Shown here: positions 53,344 to 62,682 of the stretch, in pieces
Layout of the letters: the number at the start of each line of letters is the position of its first letter
Numbering within the stretch: the stretch's first letter is position 1
Assembly: GCA_963848175.1 (NCBI GenBank)
Contig: CAWKCO010000003.1
Coordinates: forward strand, 682,001-746,000
Direction of reading: 5' to 3'
DNA from: JAMZMI01 sp963848175
Lineage (GTDB): Bacteria; Bacteroidota; Bacteroidia; Cytophagales; Cyclobacteriaceae
Length of the DNA: 64,000 nt
Position numbers and translations under genes: made by a program
The notes under the pieces: generated by a model
Told to the model about the DNA's origin: nothing
Database searches by the model: none
What the model saw: the letters and a program-made list of their open reading frames with translations, nothing else

Positions 53344-54292
53344 TATGAAGCAATTCTTGTCCGTTGAGGATGTACAAGACCCAAACGGCTTGGTAGAAAA
53401 AGCCATAGAATTGAAGAAAAACCCTTATGCTTTTCAGGCAATTGGGAAAAAATAAGACCTTAGGAATGCTCTTTTTCAACTCAAGTTTGAGGACGAGGAT
53501 GAGCACACAAAAGGCTGCCAAGAACTTGGGTATGGAGGTGATGGTGATGAATGTGACTCAGGATTCATGGCAGATAGAGACGGAAGAAGGTGCTATCATG
53601 AATGGCGATAAAGCGGAGCACATTATGGAGGCAGCTGCTGTCATGGGGCAGTATTGTGATATTCTGGGCGTGCGGTCTTTTCCAGGTTTTAAATCGCGAG
53701 AACTGGATTATAGCGAGCATTTGATCAAGTCTTTTGTAAAATATTCGGGTGTGCCCGTGGTGAGTTTGGAATCGGCCACCGTTCATCCTTTGCAATCATT
53801 GGCAGATTTGATCACAATTAAAGAAAATATGCCGAGTCACAAGCCTAAAGTGGTTTTGACGTGGGCACCACATGTAAAGTCTTTGCCACAGGCCGTAGCA
53901 AATAGCTTTGCTGAATGGGTACAAAAAACAGATGTTGATTTCGTCATTACCCACCCGGAAGGGATGGAATTGAATGAGAAATTTTCGGGAAGTGCTAAGA
54001 TCGAATACGATCAAAAGAAAGCTTTTGAAAATGCTGATTTCGTGTATGTAAAAAACTGGTCTTCTTACAAAGATTATGGTAAGGTTTTGGACAAACCAGA
54101 GTGGATTGTAGATGAGGAGAAAATGGCTTTGACAAATCAATGCCAAGCCTATGCACTGCCTGCCTGTGCGAAGAAATGTGGTTATTAGTGATGAAGTAAT
54201 GGATAGTGAACGATGCATTGATGATAGATCAGGCAAATAATCGAACTTACTCGGCTCAGGTAGTACTAAAAGAAATCTTAGATCATCTGTAA
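53344..54292 (+). CDS. argF: N-acetyl- or N-succinylornithine carbamoyltransferase (three frame breaks)
   Basis: ATG 53344 gives MKQFLSVEDVQDPNGLVEKAIELKKNPYA. Removing one base near 53436 gives FRQLGKNKTLGMLFFNSSLRTRMSTQKAA. Further single extra bases near 54141 (T) and 54224 (G) interrupt NQAKPMHCLPVRRNVVISDEV and CIMIDQANNRTYSAQVV; the true stop is 54290-54292. SLRTR and HCLPVRR are the carbamoyl phosphate sites. TWAPHVKSLPQAVANSFAEWV and the overall pattern match the Bacteroidota N-succinylornithine type. In NGDKAEH the residue that is Pro in succinylornithine and Glu in acetylornithine transcarbamylases is Ala. Confidence 0.9.
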
Positions 54293-54331
54293 CTTTACGC
54301 AGTTACATCTTAATACTATAAACTGAACACC

Positions 54332-55114
54332 ATGAAAAAGAAGTTGAATGTAATCAAAATAGGAGGGGCAGTAATTGATGATCCTTTGATGCTCGCTGAT
54401 TTTCTAGATCAGTTTGGAAAGATTAGAAGGGGCTAAAATTCTGATACATGGAGGTGGAAAGGTGGCCACTCAAATGGGCGAAAAGCTGGGAGTTTCGCCA
54501 AAGATCATTGAAGGACGAAGAATCACGGATGAGGTGACTATCGAGATCGTGACGATGGTGTATGCAGGTTTAGTGAATAAGCGAATTGTGGCTCAGTTGC
54601 AATCTAGAAATATCAATGCCATTGGCCTTTCTGGTGCAGATGGGAATGCAATTTTAGCTAAGAAAGAGACCTGTGAGAGCGGGGATTGATTATGGTTTGG
54701 TGGGAGATGTGCGCGAAGTGAATGTTGCCTTGTTTACGGAGTTTATTGAATCAGGCAAAATGCCCGTAATAGCTCCTTTGACCCATGATGGCTATGGATT
54801 GTTACTCAATACCAATGCTGACACCATGGCCTCAGAAGTGGCCATTGCCATGAGCAAGAGATTACGATGTAACCCTTTCTCTTACTTTCGAAATGGAAGG
54901 GGTGATGGAAGATTTGAACAATCCAAAGTCTCTTATCAAGTCACTGAATAAAGAAGGATACGAAAAGCTAAAATCTGAATTTAAAGTGCATGATGGCATG
55001 ATTCCTAAGTTGGACAATGCCTTCAATGTAATAGAAAATGGAGTGAAGGCGGTACGAATTTGTAAGTACAACCAAATTAGTAAACCGACCAATGGCACTA
55101 TCCTTCAAGCATAA
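54332..55114 (+). CDS. argB: N-acetylglutamate kinase (three frame breaks)
   Basis: The gene starts at ATG 54332 (MKKKLNVIKIGGAVIDD). Frame changes occur near 54412, 54667 and 54863. Removing single bases restores LERLEGAKILIHGGGKVATQMG, KKRPVRAGIDYGLVGDV and DVTLSLTFEMEGVMEDL. KIGG and HGGGK are the ATP and substrate loops of the amino acid kinase family, and RITDEVTIEIVTMVYAG is typical. It phosphorylates N-acylglutamate. The argE start overlaps its last codons. Confidence 0.88.
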
Positions 55115-56179
55115 TATCGATCAAATTCATGATGAGGCCATAAGTTTCCTCCGTCAATTAATTGAAATACCGAGTATCAGTAGGGATGAAGGTCGTACGG
55201 CTGATCTTATTGAAGACTTTTTGGTACAAAATGGGGTAGAAGATAAGCCGAAAGGACAATAATGTTTGGGCTAAGAACTTGCATTTTGATCCAAATAAGC
55301 CCACTATTCTTCTTCAACTCTCATCACGATACGGTAAAGCCCAATCAGGGATATATCCGTGATCCTTACAAAGCAGATATTATAGATGGAAAGCTTTATG
55401 GTTTAGGTAGCAATGATGCAGGTGGTGCATTGGTTTCTTTGCTATTCACTTTCCTGTATCTCTTTGATCAGGAAAATATCAATTACAATATCATTTTTGC
55501 TGCCACTGCTGAGGAAGAAATTTCTGGTAAACTGGGAGTGGCGAGCATTCTTAGTGAGTTGCCAGAAATAGCCTTTGGAATAGTAGGCGAGCCTACAGAG
55601 ATGAATATGGCTGTAGCCGAAAAAGGGCTGATGGTGCTGGATTGCTATGCCGAAGGCAAGTCAGGACATGCTGCGAGGGAAGAGGGTGAAAACGCGATCT
55701 ATAAAGCGATAAAGGACATAGCGTGGTTTAAGAACTACTCTTTTGCAAAGGTTTCTGAATACCTGGGACCAGTAAAGATGTCTGTGACCATGATAGAGGC
55801 TGGCTACCAGCACAATGTGGTTCCAGACCAATGCCACTATGTGGTGGATATTAGAGGGACGGATGCCTATACCAATGACGAAATTCTGGAAATCATTCGA
55901 GCGGAAGTCGGGTCTACCGTGAAAGAAAGATCGACACGACTCCAGCCTTCATTTATTGCAAAAGATCATGTGCTTTTACAAACTGCGGAAGCTTTGAATA
56001 TCAAAACGTATGGCTCTCCCACGCTTTCTGATCAGGCGCTTATGAGTTTCCCGACGGTGAAAGTAGGGCCAGGGATGTCTGAACGATCGCATACTGCAGA
56101 TGAGTTTATCTATGTGGATGAAATCAAGGAGGGAATCAATGGCTATCTCGCCATTTTGAATAAAATATTGAAATCGTAA
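55092..56179 (+). CDS. argE: M20-family N-acylornithine deacylase (two frame breaks)
   Basis: ATG 55092 (MALSFKHNIDQIHDEAISFLRQLIEIPSISRDEGRT). Frame breaks near 55250 and 55313: removing one C at each gives VEDKRKDNNVWAKNLHFD and TILLNSHHDTVKPN. Zinc ligands are in NSHHDTV, GSNDAGGALVSLL, EEEISGKLG and the late HTADEF. It removes the acyl group from N-acyl-ornithine or citrulline. After the transcarbamylase, N-acylcitrulline is the expected substrate. It is followed by argH 12 bases on. Confidence 0.88.
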
Positions 56180-56191
56180 AAAACATTTAGC

Positions 56192-57523
56192 ATGAAGCTT
56201 TGGCAAAAATCTATTGATGTCAATAAGAAAATAGAATCATTTACTGTGGGCAATGACCGAGAGTTGGATTTGGTGCTGGCACCATTTGATATTCTTGGTA
56301 GTTTGGCGCACATCAAAATGCTGACTTCTATTGGCTTGCTAGAGCAAAATGAGCTGGAAGCATTGTCGCGAGAGTTGAAATCTCTTTATCAGCTGGCCAT
56401 CAATGGGGAGTTTACTATCAAAGATGAAGTAGAAGATGTACACTCGCAAGTGGAGTTTATCCTTACGGAAAGGCTCGGCGATATGGGCAAGAAGATTCAC
56501 AGTGGCCGCTCGCGAAACGATCAGGTTTTGGTGGATTTGAAAATGTATTTCCGCTGGGAAATAGAGCAACTTGTTCAGTTAGTCGATGAGCTTTTTCATA
56601 CGCTTATAGAATTGAGCGATCGTTATAAGAACATCCTGATTCCTGGCTATACCCACATGCAGGTGGCCATGCCATCTTCTTTTGGTTTATGGTTTGCGGC
56701 TTATGCCGAAAGTCTTTCTGATGACTTACATACGCTTAAAGCGGCTTATGATGTAGCGAATAAGAATCCATTGGGCTCAGCGGCTGGCTATGGATCATCT
56801 TTTCCGATAGACAGGCAAATGACCACTGATTTGCTGGGTTTTAGCCAACCCAACTACAATGTGGTGTATGCGCAAATGACTCGCGGAAAGTCTGAAAAGG
56901 CTTTGGCGAATGCCATCGGTGCGGTAGCGTCTACTTTAGGCAAAATGTCCATGGACATTTGCATGTATGCTGGACAGAATTTTGGTTTCCTGTCATTCCC
57001 TGATGAGCTCACCACAGGTTCTAGCATCATGCCTCACAAGAAAAACCCAGACGTTTTTGAGCTGGTAAGAGGCAGAAGCAATCAATTGCAAGCGTTATCC
57101 AATGAGATCACGTTATTGCTGACCAATCTACCTAGTGGTTATCACAGAGACCTGCAGGGGTTGAAGGAAAATCTCTTCCCGGGGATTCAGACTTTGAAGG
57201 ATTGTTTGGAGATCTCAAATTTTGCTTTGAAACAGGTCATTGTAAAGGATGAAATCGTGCAAGATCCGAAATACGATTATTTGTTTACTGTAGAGTTGGT
57301 CAATGAGCTGGTGCTGGAAGGCATGGCCTTCAGAGATGCTTACAAAGAAGTGGGCGCAAGGGTAGAGTCTGGAGCATACAAGCCAAATAGAGCGGTGAAG
57401 CACGTGCATTTGGGAAGCTTGGGTAATTTGGCAAATGATCAGATTGTGGAGCAACAGAAACAATTGATTGCTGGTTTTGGGTTTGAGCATGTAGCGGATT
57501 GTGTGGAGAAGTTGACTTCTTAA
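56192..57523 (+). CDS. argH: Argininosuccinate lyase
   Basis: 443 residues. AFDIL, HSGRSRNDQVLVDL, YTHMQVAMPSSFG, and SSIMPHKKNPDVFELVRG (the fumarase/aspartase signature GSSxMPxKxN) are present. It cleaves argininosuccinate to arginine and fumarate. It is the last gene of the operon, followed by the terminator at 57585. Confidence 0.96.
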   Translation: MKLWQKSIDVNKKIESFTVGNDRELDLVLAPFDILGSLAHIKMLTSIGLLEQNELEALSRELKSLYQLAINGEFTIKDEVEDVHSQVEFILTERLGDMGKKIHSGRSRNDQVLVDLKMYFRWEIEQLVQLVDELFHTLIELSDRYKNILIPGYTHMQVAMPSSFGLWFAAYAESLSDDLHTLKAAYDVANKNPLGSAAGYGSSFPIDRQMTTDLLGFSQPNYNVVYAQMTRGKSEKALANAIGAVASTLGKMSMDICMYAGQNFGFLSFPDELTTGSSIMPHKKNPDVFELVRGRSNQLQALSNEITLLLTNLPSGYHRDLQGLKENLFPGIQTLKDCLEISNFALKQVIVKDEIVQDPKYDYLFTVELVNELVLEGMAFRDAYKEVGARVESGAYKPNRAVKHVHLGSLGNLANDQIVEQQKQLIAGFGFEHVADCVEKLTS

Positions 57524-57584
57524 ATGCTTGGAAAGCAATTTTTGTGAAACTATGCTATGGTGGTATCTACTGGCTGAAAAATAG

Positions 57585-57619
57585 AAGAGCCCAGAAACTA
57601 GCGTTCCTGAGCTCTTTTG
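57585..57619. terminator. Bidirectional terminator between argH and the BspA-type gene
   Basis: Stem AAGAGC-C-CAG with CTG-A-GCTCTT (57585-57594 with 57607-57616), a 12-nt loop and Ts or As on both sides. It serves the convergent argH and surface-protein genes. Confidence 0.7.
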
Positions 57620-57635
57620 TGAAGTATTCTAAATA

Positions 57636-60155
57636 TTACCTATCCAACAATACCTTAAAAACTTCTGTGCCTTGCGGCGTAGTAAGGTGGAGAAATACCA
57701 TCTTCTCTCTAATGTCACGAACAGATAGGTCTGTTTGATAATCATTGAGCATCTGAGGGGACATCACCATTCTTCCTGAGACATCATAGATAGTTATGCT
57801 CGCACCTTCAAACTCTGGCAGTTTTAGTGTAAGTACATCTTGAGCTGGATTAGGGTAAAAAGACAGCTGAGAAGAACCTAATGAACCTTCAGCTGCTCTA
57901 CATCCACTTGCGAGTCCTGCATCTGTAATAGTCCAGCCATATGTACCAGTAAGAATATTACGTGCTGCAAGTGCGCTACAGTATTGACTTCCACCGCCAT
58001 TAAAAGAAACTCCACTTTGTAAAGTTTGCGCACTCCATCCATTTAATAATGCATCATAGTTAGATTGTGAAAGGCTTCTTACGTTTTGAAACATACTAGC
58101 CATTGCTGTTACATTACTTACATCCCAGTTTGAGAGATTCTGATTGAAAGAAGAGGCATTGAAGAACATTGAGTTCATATTCAACACACTACTTACATCC
58201 CAGTTGGAGAGGTCTTGATTAAAACTAGTCGCATAGTAGAACATATGGGACATATCTGTTACACTGCTTACGTCCCAACTATAAATATCTGGATTAAAGT
58301 TATTACGTAAGAACATAGAGGACATATCTGTTACATTGCTTACGTCCCAGTTTGAGAGATTCTGATTGAAAGAAGAGGCATTGAAGAACATTGAGTTCAT
58401 ATTCAACACGCTACTTACGTCCCAGTTGGAGAGGTCTTGATTAAAACTAGTCGCATTGCTGAATAGAAACGACATATTTGTCACACTACCAACGTCCCAA
58501 TCACTTATATTTTGATTGAAGTTATAAGCATTTCTAAACATCCTTGACATATTTGTGACGCTACCAACTTCCCAACTACTAATATCTTGATTGAATTCAT
58601 TAGCAAGACAAAACATGTATCCCATATTCATAACACTACTTACATCCCAGTTGGAGATATCTTGATTGAAGTGAGTAGCACTATAGAACATATAGGCCAT
58701 ATCCGTTACATTGCTTACGTCCCAACTAGAAAGGTTTTGATTGAAATTGGAGGCATTACCAAACATGTAAAACATATTTGTTGTCTTGCTTACGTCCCAA
58801 GATGAAATATTTTGATTAAAGTCACTACATGCATCGAACATATATGACATATTAGTAACATTACTTACATCCCAACTGCCTATGTTTTGATTAAAGCTAT
58901 AGGCGAACCTGAACATGTAACTCGTGTTTGTTACATTGCTTACATCCCAATTACCAATGTCTTGATTGAAGTTAGAAGCATTATAGAACATGAAGCTCAT
59001 GTCAGTCACATTGCTTACGTTCCAACTACTTAAATTTTGATTGAAGTTAGATGCACCGTGGAACATGCCTTCCATACGTGTGATATTGCTAACATTCCAA
59101 TTGCTGATATCTTGGTTGAAGCTACTCGCACCACCGAACATATATTGTGTAGAACTTACATTGGTAAGATCAGGAGCATCGGAAGCGGGAATAGTCAGGT
59201 TGCTACATCCGCGAAATGAATAGTCCATTATCGTCCATGGATTATAACCCCACTGTTCTATAGTTAAAAGCTTCTTAGCATCACCTCCATTATTAAAATA
59301 TATATATGGAAAATCCCCAGTGATGGTTACCTCATAAGTGTCGGCAAAAGGAAAGTTAATGGTTGCTGAGCCCGTGAATGGGCCTGCTGTCCCATTAATA
59401 AATGTATGAACTGGATGTTTCCATTTTACATAATAATTGTATCCTGAGCCTGCGGTAGGTATTGTTATTTGGGTGCTGGAAGAGGTGCCTGGATTGTCTG
59501 TTTTCCAAGTAGTAATGAAAGGTGGTTGTTCATAAGTTACAACCAACTTAGGTCGATAAGCACTAGTTGCATAATCTTCGCTAGCATAAATTCTACTTCT
59601 GTAATGTACTTCAGTTACCAACTTAAACATCATGCCATTGTTTGTGCTTGGATTATCTACCCAATCTTGAACTAAAGAGGTGATATTTACTTGTGGGTTG
59701 TCCAAATTAGAAGAAGACTGAGGAACGTATATTCTTCCTGTTGCAGTAGTACTTGGTTGGTTGTTCCATGTTACTGTACCATCACTCCAAACTGAGGTGA
59801 CTTTTTCAAGATAGGCCTCATTGGATCCAGATAGAGATGAATTAATATTTCCTGTCCAAGATGGGTCTGTATAGAAATAGAGCACTGCGCTGGTGACAGT
59901 ACTTCCTGCGGGAATGTCAGAGACATCAGTATAAATAAGGTTGCGATAGGTAGCAGGCGTGCCACCAAATGTCCATCGGAGTGCCTGCATTTTATTTGTA
60001 GTACCATAATTCGTGTTTGTATATCCAGACCTTGAGTTAAGCAGAGCATCTTGCCATTTGCTACCAGCAGTTATTGTTATAGTGGTTTGTGCGTGAGTTA
60101 TGATCACCACAAAGAGTAGTGTGATTGTGAAGAATATTTCTTTTATCTTTTTCAT
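57636..60155 (-). CDS. Surface protein with BspA/DUF285-type repeats and T9SS sorting domain
   Basis: An 839-residue protein. Signal peptide to about 22, then a DNRLRE-like beta-sandwich (about 30-215: SSVLYFYTDPSWTG..., RPKLVVTYE). A linker (about 220-320) is followed by fourteen 25-residue repeats of the type FNQDISNWDVSNVTNMSYMFYNA (DUF285/BspA-like leucine-rich). The C-terminus is a type A sorting domain (SFYPNPAQDVLTLKLPEF ... EVFKVLLDR). Repeats 10-11 and 13-14 are nearly identical, a recent internal duplication. BspA proteins bind host or surface polymers; the ligand here is unknown. A small secreted protein gene lies upstream in the same orientation. Confidence 0.9.
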   Translation of the reverse strand: MKKIKEIFFTITLLFVVIITHAQTTITITAGSKWQDALLNSRSGYTNTNYGTTNKMQALRWTFGGTPATYRNLIYTDVSDIPAGSTVTSAVLYFYTDPSWTGNINSSLSGSNEAYLEKVTSVWSDGTVTWNNQPSTTATGRIYVPQSSSNLDNPQVNITSLVQDWVDNPSTNNGMMFKLVTEVHYRSRIYASEDYATSAYRPKLVVTYEQPPFITTWKTDNPGTSSSTQITIPTAGSGYNYYVKWKHPVHTFINGTAGPFTGSATINFPFADTYEVTITGDFPYIYFNNGGDAKKLLTIEQWGYNPWTIMDYSFRGCSNLTIPASDAPDLTNVSSTQYMFGGASSFNQDISNWNVSNITRMEGMFHGASNFNQNLSSWNVSNVTDMSFMFYNASNFNQDIGNWDVSNVTNTSYMFRFAYSFNQNIGSWDVSNVTNMSYMFDACSDFNQNISSWDVSKTTNMFYMFGNASNFNQNLSSWDVSNVTDMAYMFYSATHFNQDISNWDVSSVMNMGYMFCLANEFNQDISSWEVGSVTNMSRMFRNAYNFNQNISDWDVGSVTNMSFLFSNATSFNQDLSNWDVSSVLNMNSMFFNASSFNQNLSNWDVSNVTDMSSMFLRNNFNPDIYSWDVSSVTDMSHMFYYATSFNQDLSNWDVSSVLNMNSMFFNASSFNQNLSNWDVSNVTAMASMFQNVRSLSQSNYDALLNGWSAQTLQSGVSFNGGGSQYCSALAARNILTGTYGWTITDAGLASGCRAAEGSLGSSQLSFYPNPAQDVLTLKLPEFEGASITIYDVSGRMVMSPQMLNDYQTDLSVRDIREKMVFLHLTTPQGTEVFKVLLDR

Positions 60156-60221
60156 TTTATGTTATTTGGATGGTGTTTGGTTTTGTCAAATAGATGTGCT
60201 TAGAATCTTGAGAGTGAAGTA

Positions 60222-60632
60222 TTAAAACTCCAGTTCGACATCCTTAACATGCGCTTTATTTGCTGACTTGCTTGCATGTAGCTTTCTGTTTTCAGCTAAT
60301 TCATTTTTGAGTTGATTGTATAAAATGAACTGCTCTTTGGTTAAAACTTCTTTTAGTTTTAAGACTGCATGGTCATTAACCTTGCTCACTTCTTGTGAAT
60401 CTTTGGTAGGATGCTCCTTATATTTTTTGGCAGTTAAAGCCGTACTTCTGTTTGCTATAATCTCCTTTACTTGGGATCGCTGCAAATCAGTAAGATCTAA
60501 GTCTTCTGTAAGTCGGTTAAGAAGAAATTCCTGCTTGTCCGCACTTGAAGCAGCTTGAATAGAGTCTTGTGACGAACGTGCATTTGCAATGAATGCACTT
60601 GTGATTAAAATGAGTAATAAAACTTGTTTCAT
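60222..60632 (-). CDS. Small secreted protein, Spy/LTXXQ-like
   Basis: 136 residues with a signal peptide (to about 17, ARS). The mature part is helical and charged: LTEDLDLTDLQRSQVKEIIANR and LKEVLTKEQFILYNQLKNEL resemble the LTxxQ repeats of Spy/CpxP-like periplasmic proteins. Function unproven; a chaperone-like role is possible. It lies about 65 bases upstream of the BspA-type gene in the same orientation and may be in one transcript. Confidence 0.55.
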   Translation of the reverse strand: MKQVLLLILITSAFIANARSSQDSIQAASSADKQEFLLNRLTEDLDLTDLQRSQVKEIIANRSTALTAKKYKEHPTKDSQEVSKVNDHAVLKLKEVLTKEQFILYNQLKNELAENRKLHASKSANKAHVKDVELEF

Positions 60633-60947
60633 GAATTTTTGTATTTAGTTATATGTGAAATTAGTTGCAATTTATTTATGATGTAATCATCTAATTGTTA
60701 TTAGATTAATAATTGTTGCACGAGCTATTTAAGAATCATTGATTCATTTCGCTAGCCGTACGAAGAATAAATGAATCAGATCAGTCTTATTGTCGTTTAT
60801 ACTGAACTCAGTTTGAAAGGTGACTGTCCTATTCCCATGCAAACTGTTTTAAATCCCATGCCTATAAGTTTGTCAACCGATAGGCATAGGATTATTTTTT
60901 GTGCGCACAGAAAAAAATCCTGTGCGCACCGGTTTAGCGTGTCGTGC
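60633..60947. other. Intergenic region with two hairpins
   Basis: About 315 bases. Hairpin A at about 60858-60890 (ATGCCTAT with ATAGGCAT) and hairpin B at 60900-60929 (GTGCGCACA with TGTGCGCAC) lie downstream of the HU gene on its strand. Upstream, near 60640-60720, is the leader of the small secreted protein gene. No gene is supported. Confidence 0.55.
60900..60929 (-). terminator. Hairpin downstream of the HU-like gene
   Basis: A 9-bp perfect stem (GTGCGCACA and its complement) with an A-rich loop on the plus strand, T-rich on the minus. It is the first of two adjacent hairpins after the HU gene's restored stop. It may be the terminator, though the T run is in the loop and not after the stem. 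Confidence 0.5.
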
Positions 60948-61332
60948 TTAGATCTTTTGATAGGTGAGCGTTTTCTGCATCTCTTTTAGTTTTTTGCCAG
61001 GAGTGAAGAGAACTTTACTGCTCTTAACAGCAGAGGCATTTACTTCTTCGGCTGTTGCACGTCCTTCACTGCCTGATAGACATGCGCATTGTTCCGAGAT
61101 CACCTAGTCTCACAATGTTGCTATTGGCAAGTGTGTCAGTAGCCACATCCACGAGCGCATAGAGAACCGCACGGATATCCGCACCACTTACTGTACTGAT
61201 TTTTTCAATGGATTTGGTGAGCGGGTCAATGTCCATCTCTCCCGTCATTTTAGTACTTGCATAGAATTTTTTGGTGCCACCTCCAGTTACTCCAGGCTCA
61301 CCTCGCTCAATTACGTTGAATTTGATAGGCAT
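60948..61332 (-). CDS. HU-like DNA-binding protein, HU-HIG domain (frameshifted)
   Basis: The frame from 61332 reads MPIKFNVIERGEPGVTGGGTKKFYASTKMTG ... ADIRAVLYALVDVATDTLANSNIVRLGDLGTMRMSI. It breaks near 61072, where removing one G restores SSEGRATAEEVNASAVKSSKVLFTPGKKLKEMQKTL, ending at 60948, for about 127 residues. The pattern (GxPG.PGG.KK, IVRLGDLGSMR, FTPGKKLK) is the Bacteroidota HU-HIG family, related to HU and presumed to bend DNA as nucleoid proteins. As written the conserved C-terminal half would be missing. Confidence 0.82.
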
Positions 61333-61721
61333 AAGAATGTTTGTATTGTTAAAAAGGAAGCAATTTAAAAACGGATTCCATTACAGGCAATACTATAAAT
61401 GTGGTATTTTTATATTTGACGGTTGGTTTTTATGCGATTGATAAGTAATGCCGTTTAGCCCATGTGATGGGATTAAATTGTAAAACAGGTGGTTTTGCTT
61501 TCATCATTGCTCGATATTAATTTTCAAAAATGGGTGTTCGGCAAATGAAGACTATTTCTGGACTTATAAAAAACCCACCCCTAACCCCTCCGAGGAGGGG
61601 AATCTATCCCAGGTAAAGATTCTGGTAATGGAGTATTTGGCAGAATCTGAGCTAAATCGAGTCGTTACTGCATTAGAGATTAATTCCTTTTCAATAATAT
61701 TGCTCAAAATTGATTTTAGAT
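61333..61721. other. Divergent intergenic region with a GC-rich repeat
   Basis: About 390 bases between the leftward HU gene and the rightward DinB gene. At 61570-61610 is a palindromic patch (CCCACCCCTAACCCCTCCGAGGAGGGG) that resembles a dispersed Bacteroidota repeat. The remainder is AT-rich and must hold both promoters. No gene is supported. Confidence 0.5.
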
Positions 61722-62249
61722 ATGGAATTGACTCCACCAGTTGAAAGTGAATACGGCAGTTTCTACGAAGGTTACATTGCCAAAGTCGCAAATGAAGACG
61801 TATTTGATTTATTGACCAATCAAGTGGATTGGCTGGGAGGGTATTTGGAAACCCTTAGTGATGACGAGATGTCCTATAGCTATGCGGCGGGTAAGTGGAC
61901 TATTGCTGAGGTAGTGGGGCACATAATAGACACAGAGCGAGTGATGTCTTACAGAATGATGGCTTTTGCAAGGGGAGAGGAGCAGACGTTGAGTGGCTTT
62001 GATCAGGATTTGTATGTAAAGAATAGTCTGGCTCGCGCACGCTCAACAGCGTCACTTATCCTAGAGATGGAAGGGTTGAGAAAATCCAACCTATCTTTAA
62101 TTGCTTCGTTTCAAAATGAAACATTGGAAAAAAGGGGAACAGCAAGTGGTTGCACATTCACGGTTCGTGCATTGATTTTCATTCTTGCAGGGCATTTTCA
62201 GCACCATTTTGATATTCTCCTGGATCGTTATCAACTTCAAACAAATTAG
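61722..62249 (+). CDS. DinB-family protein
   Basis: 175 residues from ATG 61722. Helical DinB fold with the three His metal ligands suggested by VVGHIIDTERVMSYRM (His about 68), GHFQHHFDILLDRY (His pair near 162-166), and a FARGEEQTLSGFDQD loop. Family members act as metal-dependent thiol transferases (bacillithiol-S-transferase type) or are induced by DNA damage; the substrate is not known. It is followed 8 bases later by the holin-like gene. Confidence 0.85.
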   Translation: MELTPPVESEYGSFYEGYIAKVANEDVFDLLTNQVDWLGGYLETLSDDEMSYSYAAGKWTIAEVVGHIIDTERVMSYRMMAFARGEEQTLSGFDQDLYVKNSLARARSTASLILEMEGLRKSNLSLIASFQNETLEKRGTASGCTFTVRALIFILAGHFQHHFDILLDRYQLQTN

Positions 62250-62257
62250 ACTGAATT

Positions 62258-62605
62258 ATGAATTTTCTTATCAAACTGCTTATTTCCTCTTTGGCTGTGA
62301 TTTTGGCTTCTTATCTGTTGCCAGGTGTGGCCGTAGACAATTTCTTGGCTGCTGTGCTGGTGGCGCTGGTTTTGTCATTACTCAATATCACATTAAAACC
62401 ACTATTGGTTCTACTCACGATTCCATTGACGGTATTCACTCTGGGATTATTTCTGCTGGTAATTAATGCTGTGATTATATTAATAGCAGATGCTTTTGTT
62501 CCAGGGTTTATGGTGGATGGTTTCTGGTGGGCTTTGCTCTTTAGTTTGATACTTGCGTTGATCAATTCTTTGCTTTCTGATCTTACGATGAGGGGCGAGA
62601 GATAG
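62258..62605 (+). CDS. Holin-like (4TMS, superfamily IV/DUF360-type) membrane protein
   Basis: 115 residues, almost all hydrophobic: four membrane helices (about 4-20, 28-48, 54-76, 84-108), with LLPGVAVDNFLAAVLVALVLSLLNITLKPLLVLLTIPLTVFTLGLFLLVINAVII. This matches the phage_holin_4_2 family, widespread in chromosomes with no phage link. Function unknown. It follows DinB by 8 bases, so the same operon. Confidence 0.85.
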   Translation: MNFLIKLLISSLAVILASYLLPGVAVDNFLAAVLVALVLSLLNITLKPLLVLLTIPLTVFTLGLFLLVINAVIILIADAFVPGFMVDGFWWALLFSLILALINSLLSDLTMRGER

Positions 62606-62626
62606 GTGTGAAATTTACTAATGAAA

Positions 62627-62668
62627 ACAAAAACGGCGATGTGAAATGAATCACATCGCCGTTTTTGT
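62627..62668. terminator. Strong bidirectional terminator
   Basis: A perfect 18-bp stem (ACAAAAACGGCGATGTGA with TCACATCGCCGTTTTTGT) and a 6-nt loop, with T and A runs in both directions. It separates the convergent holin-like and PorP/SprF genes. Confidence 0.93.
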
Positions 62669-62682
62669 TTGTAGTTCTTTGC

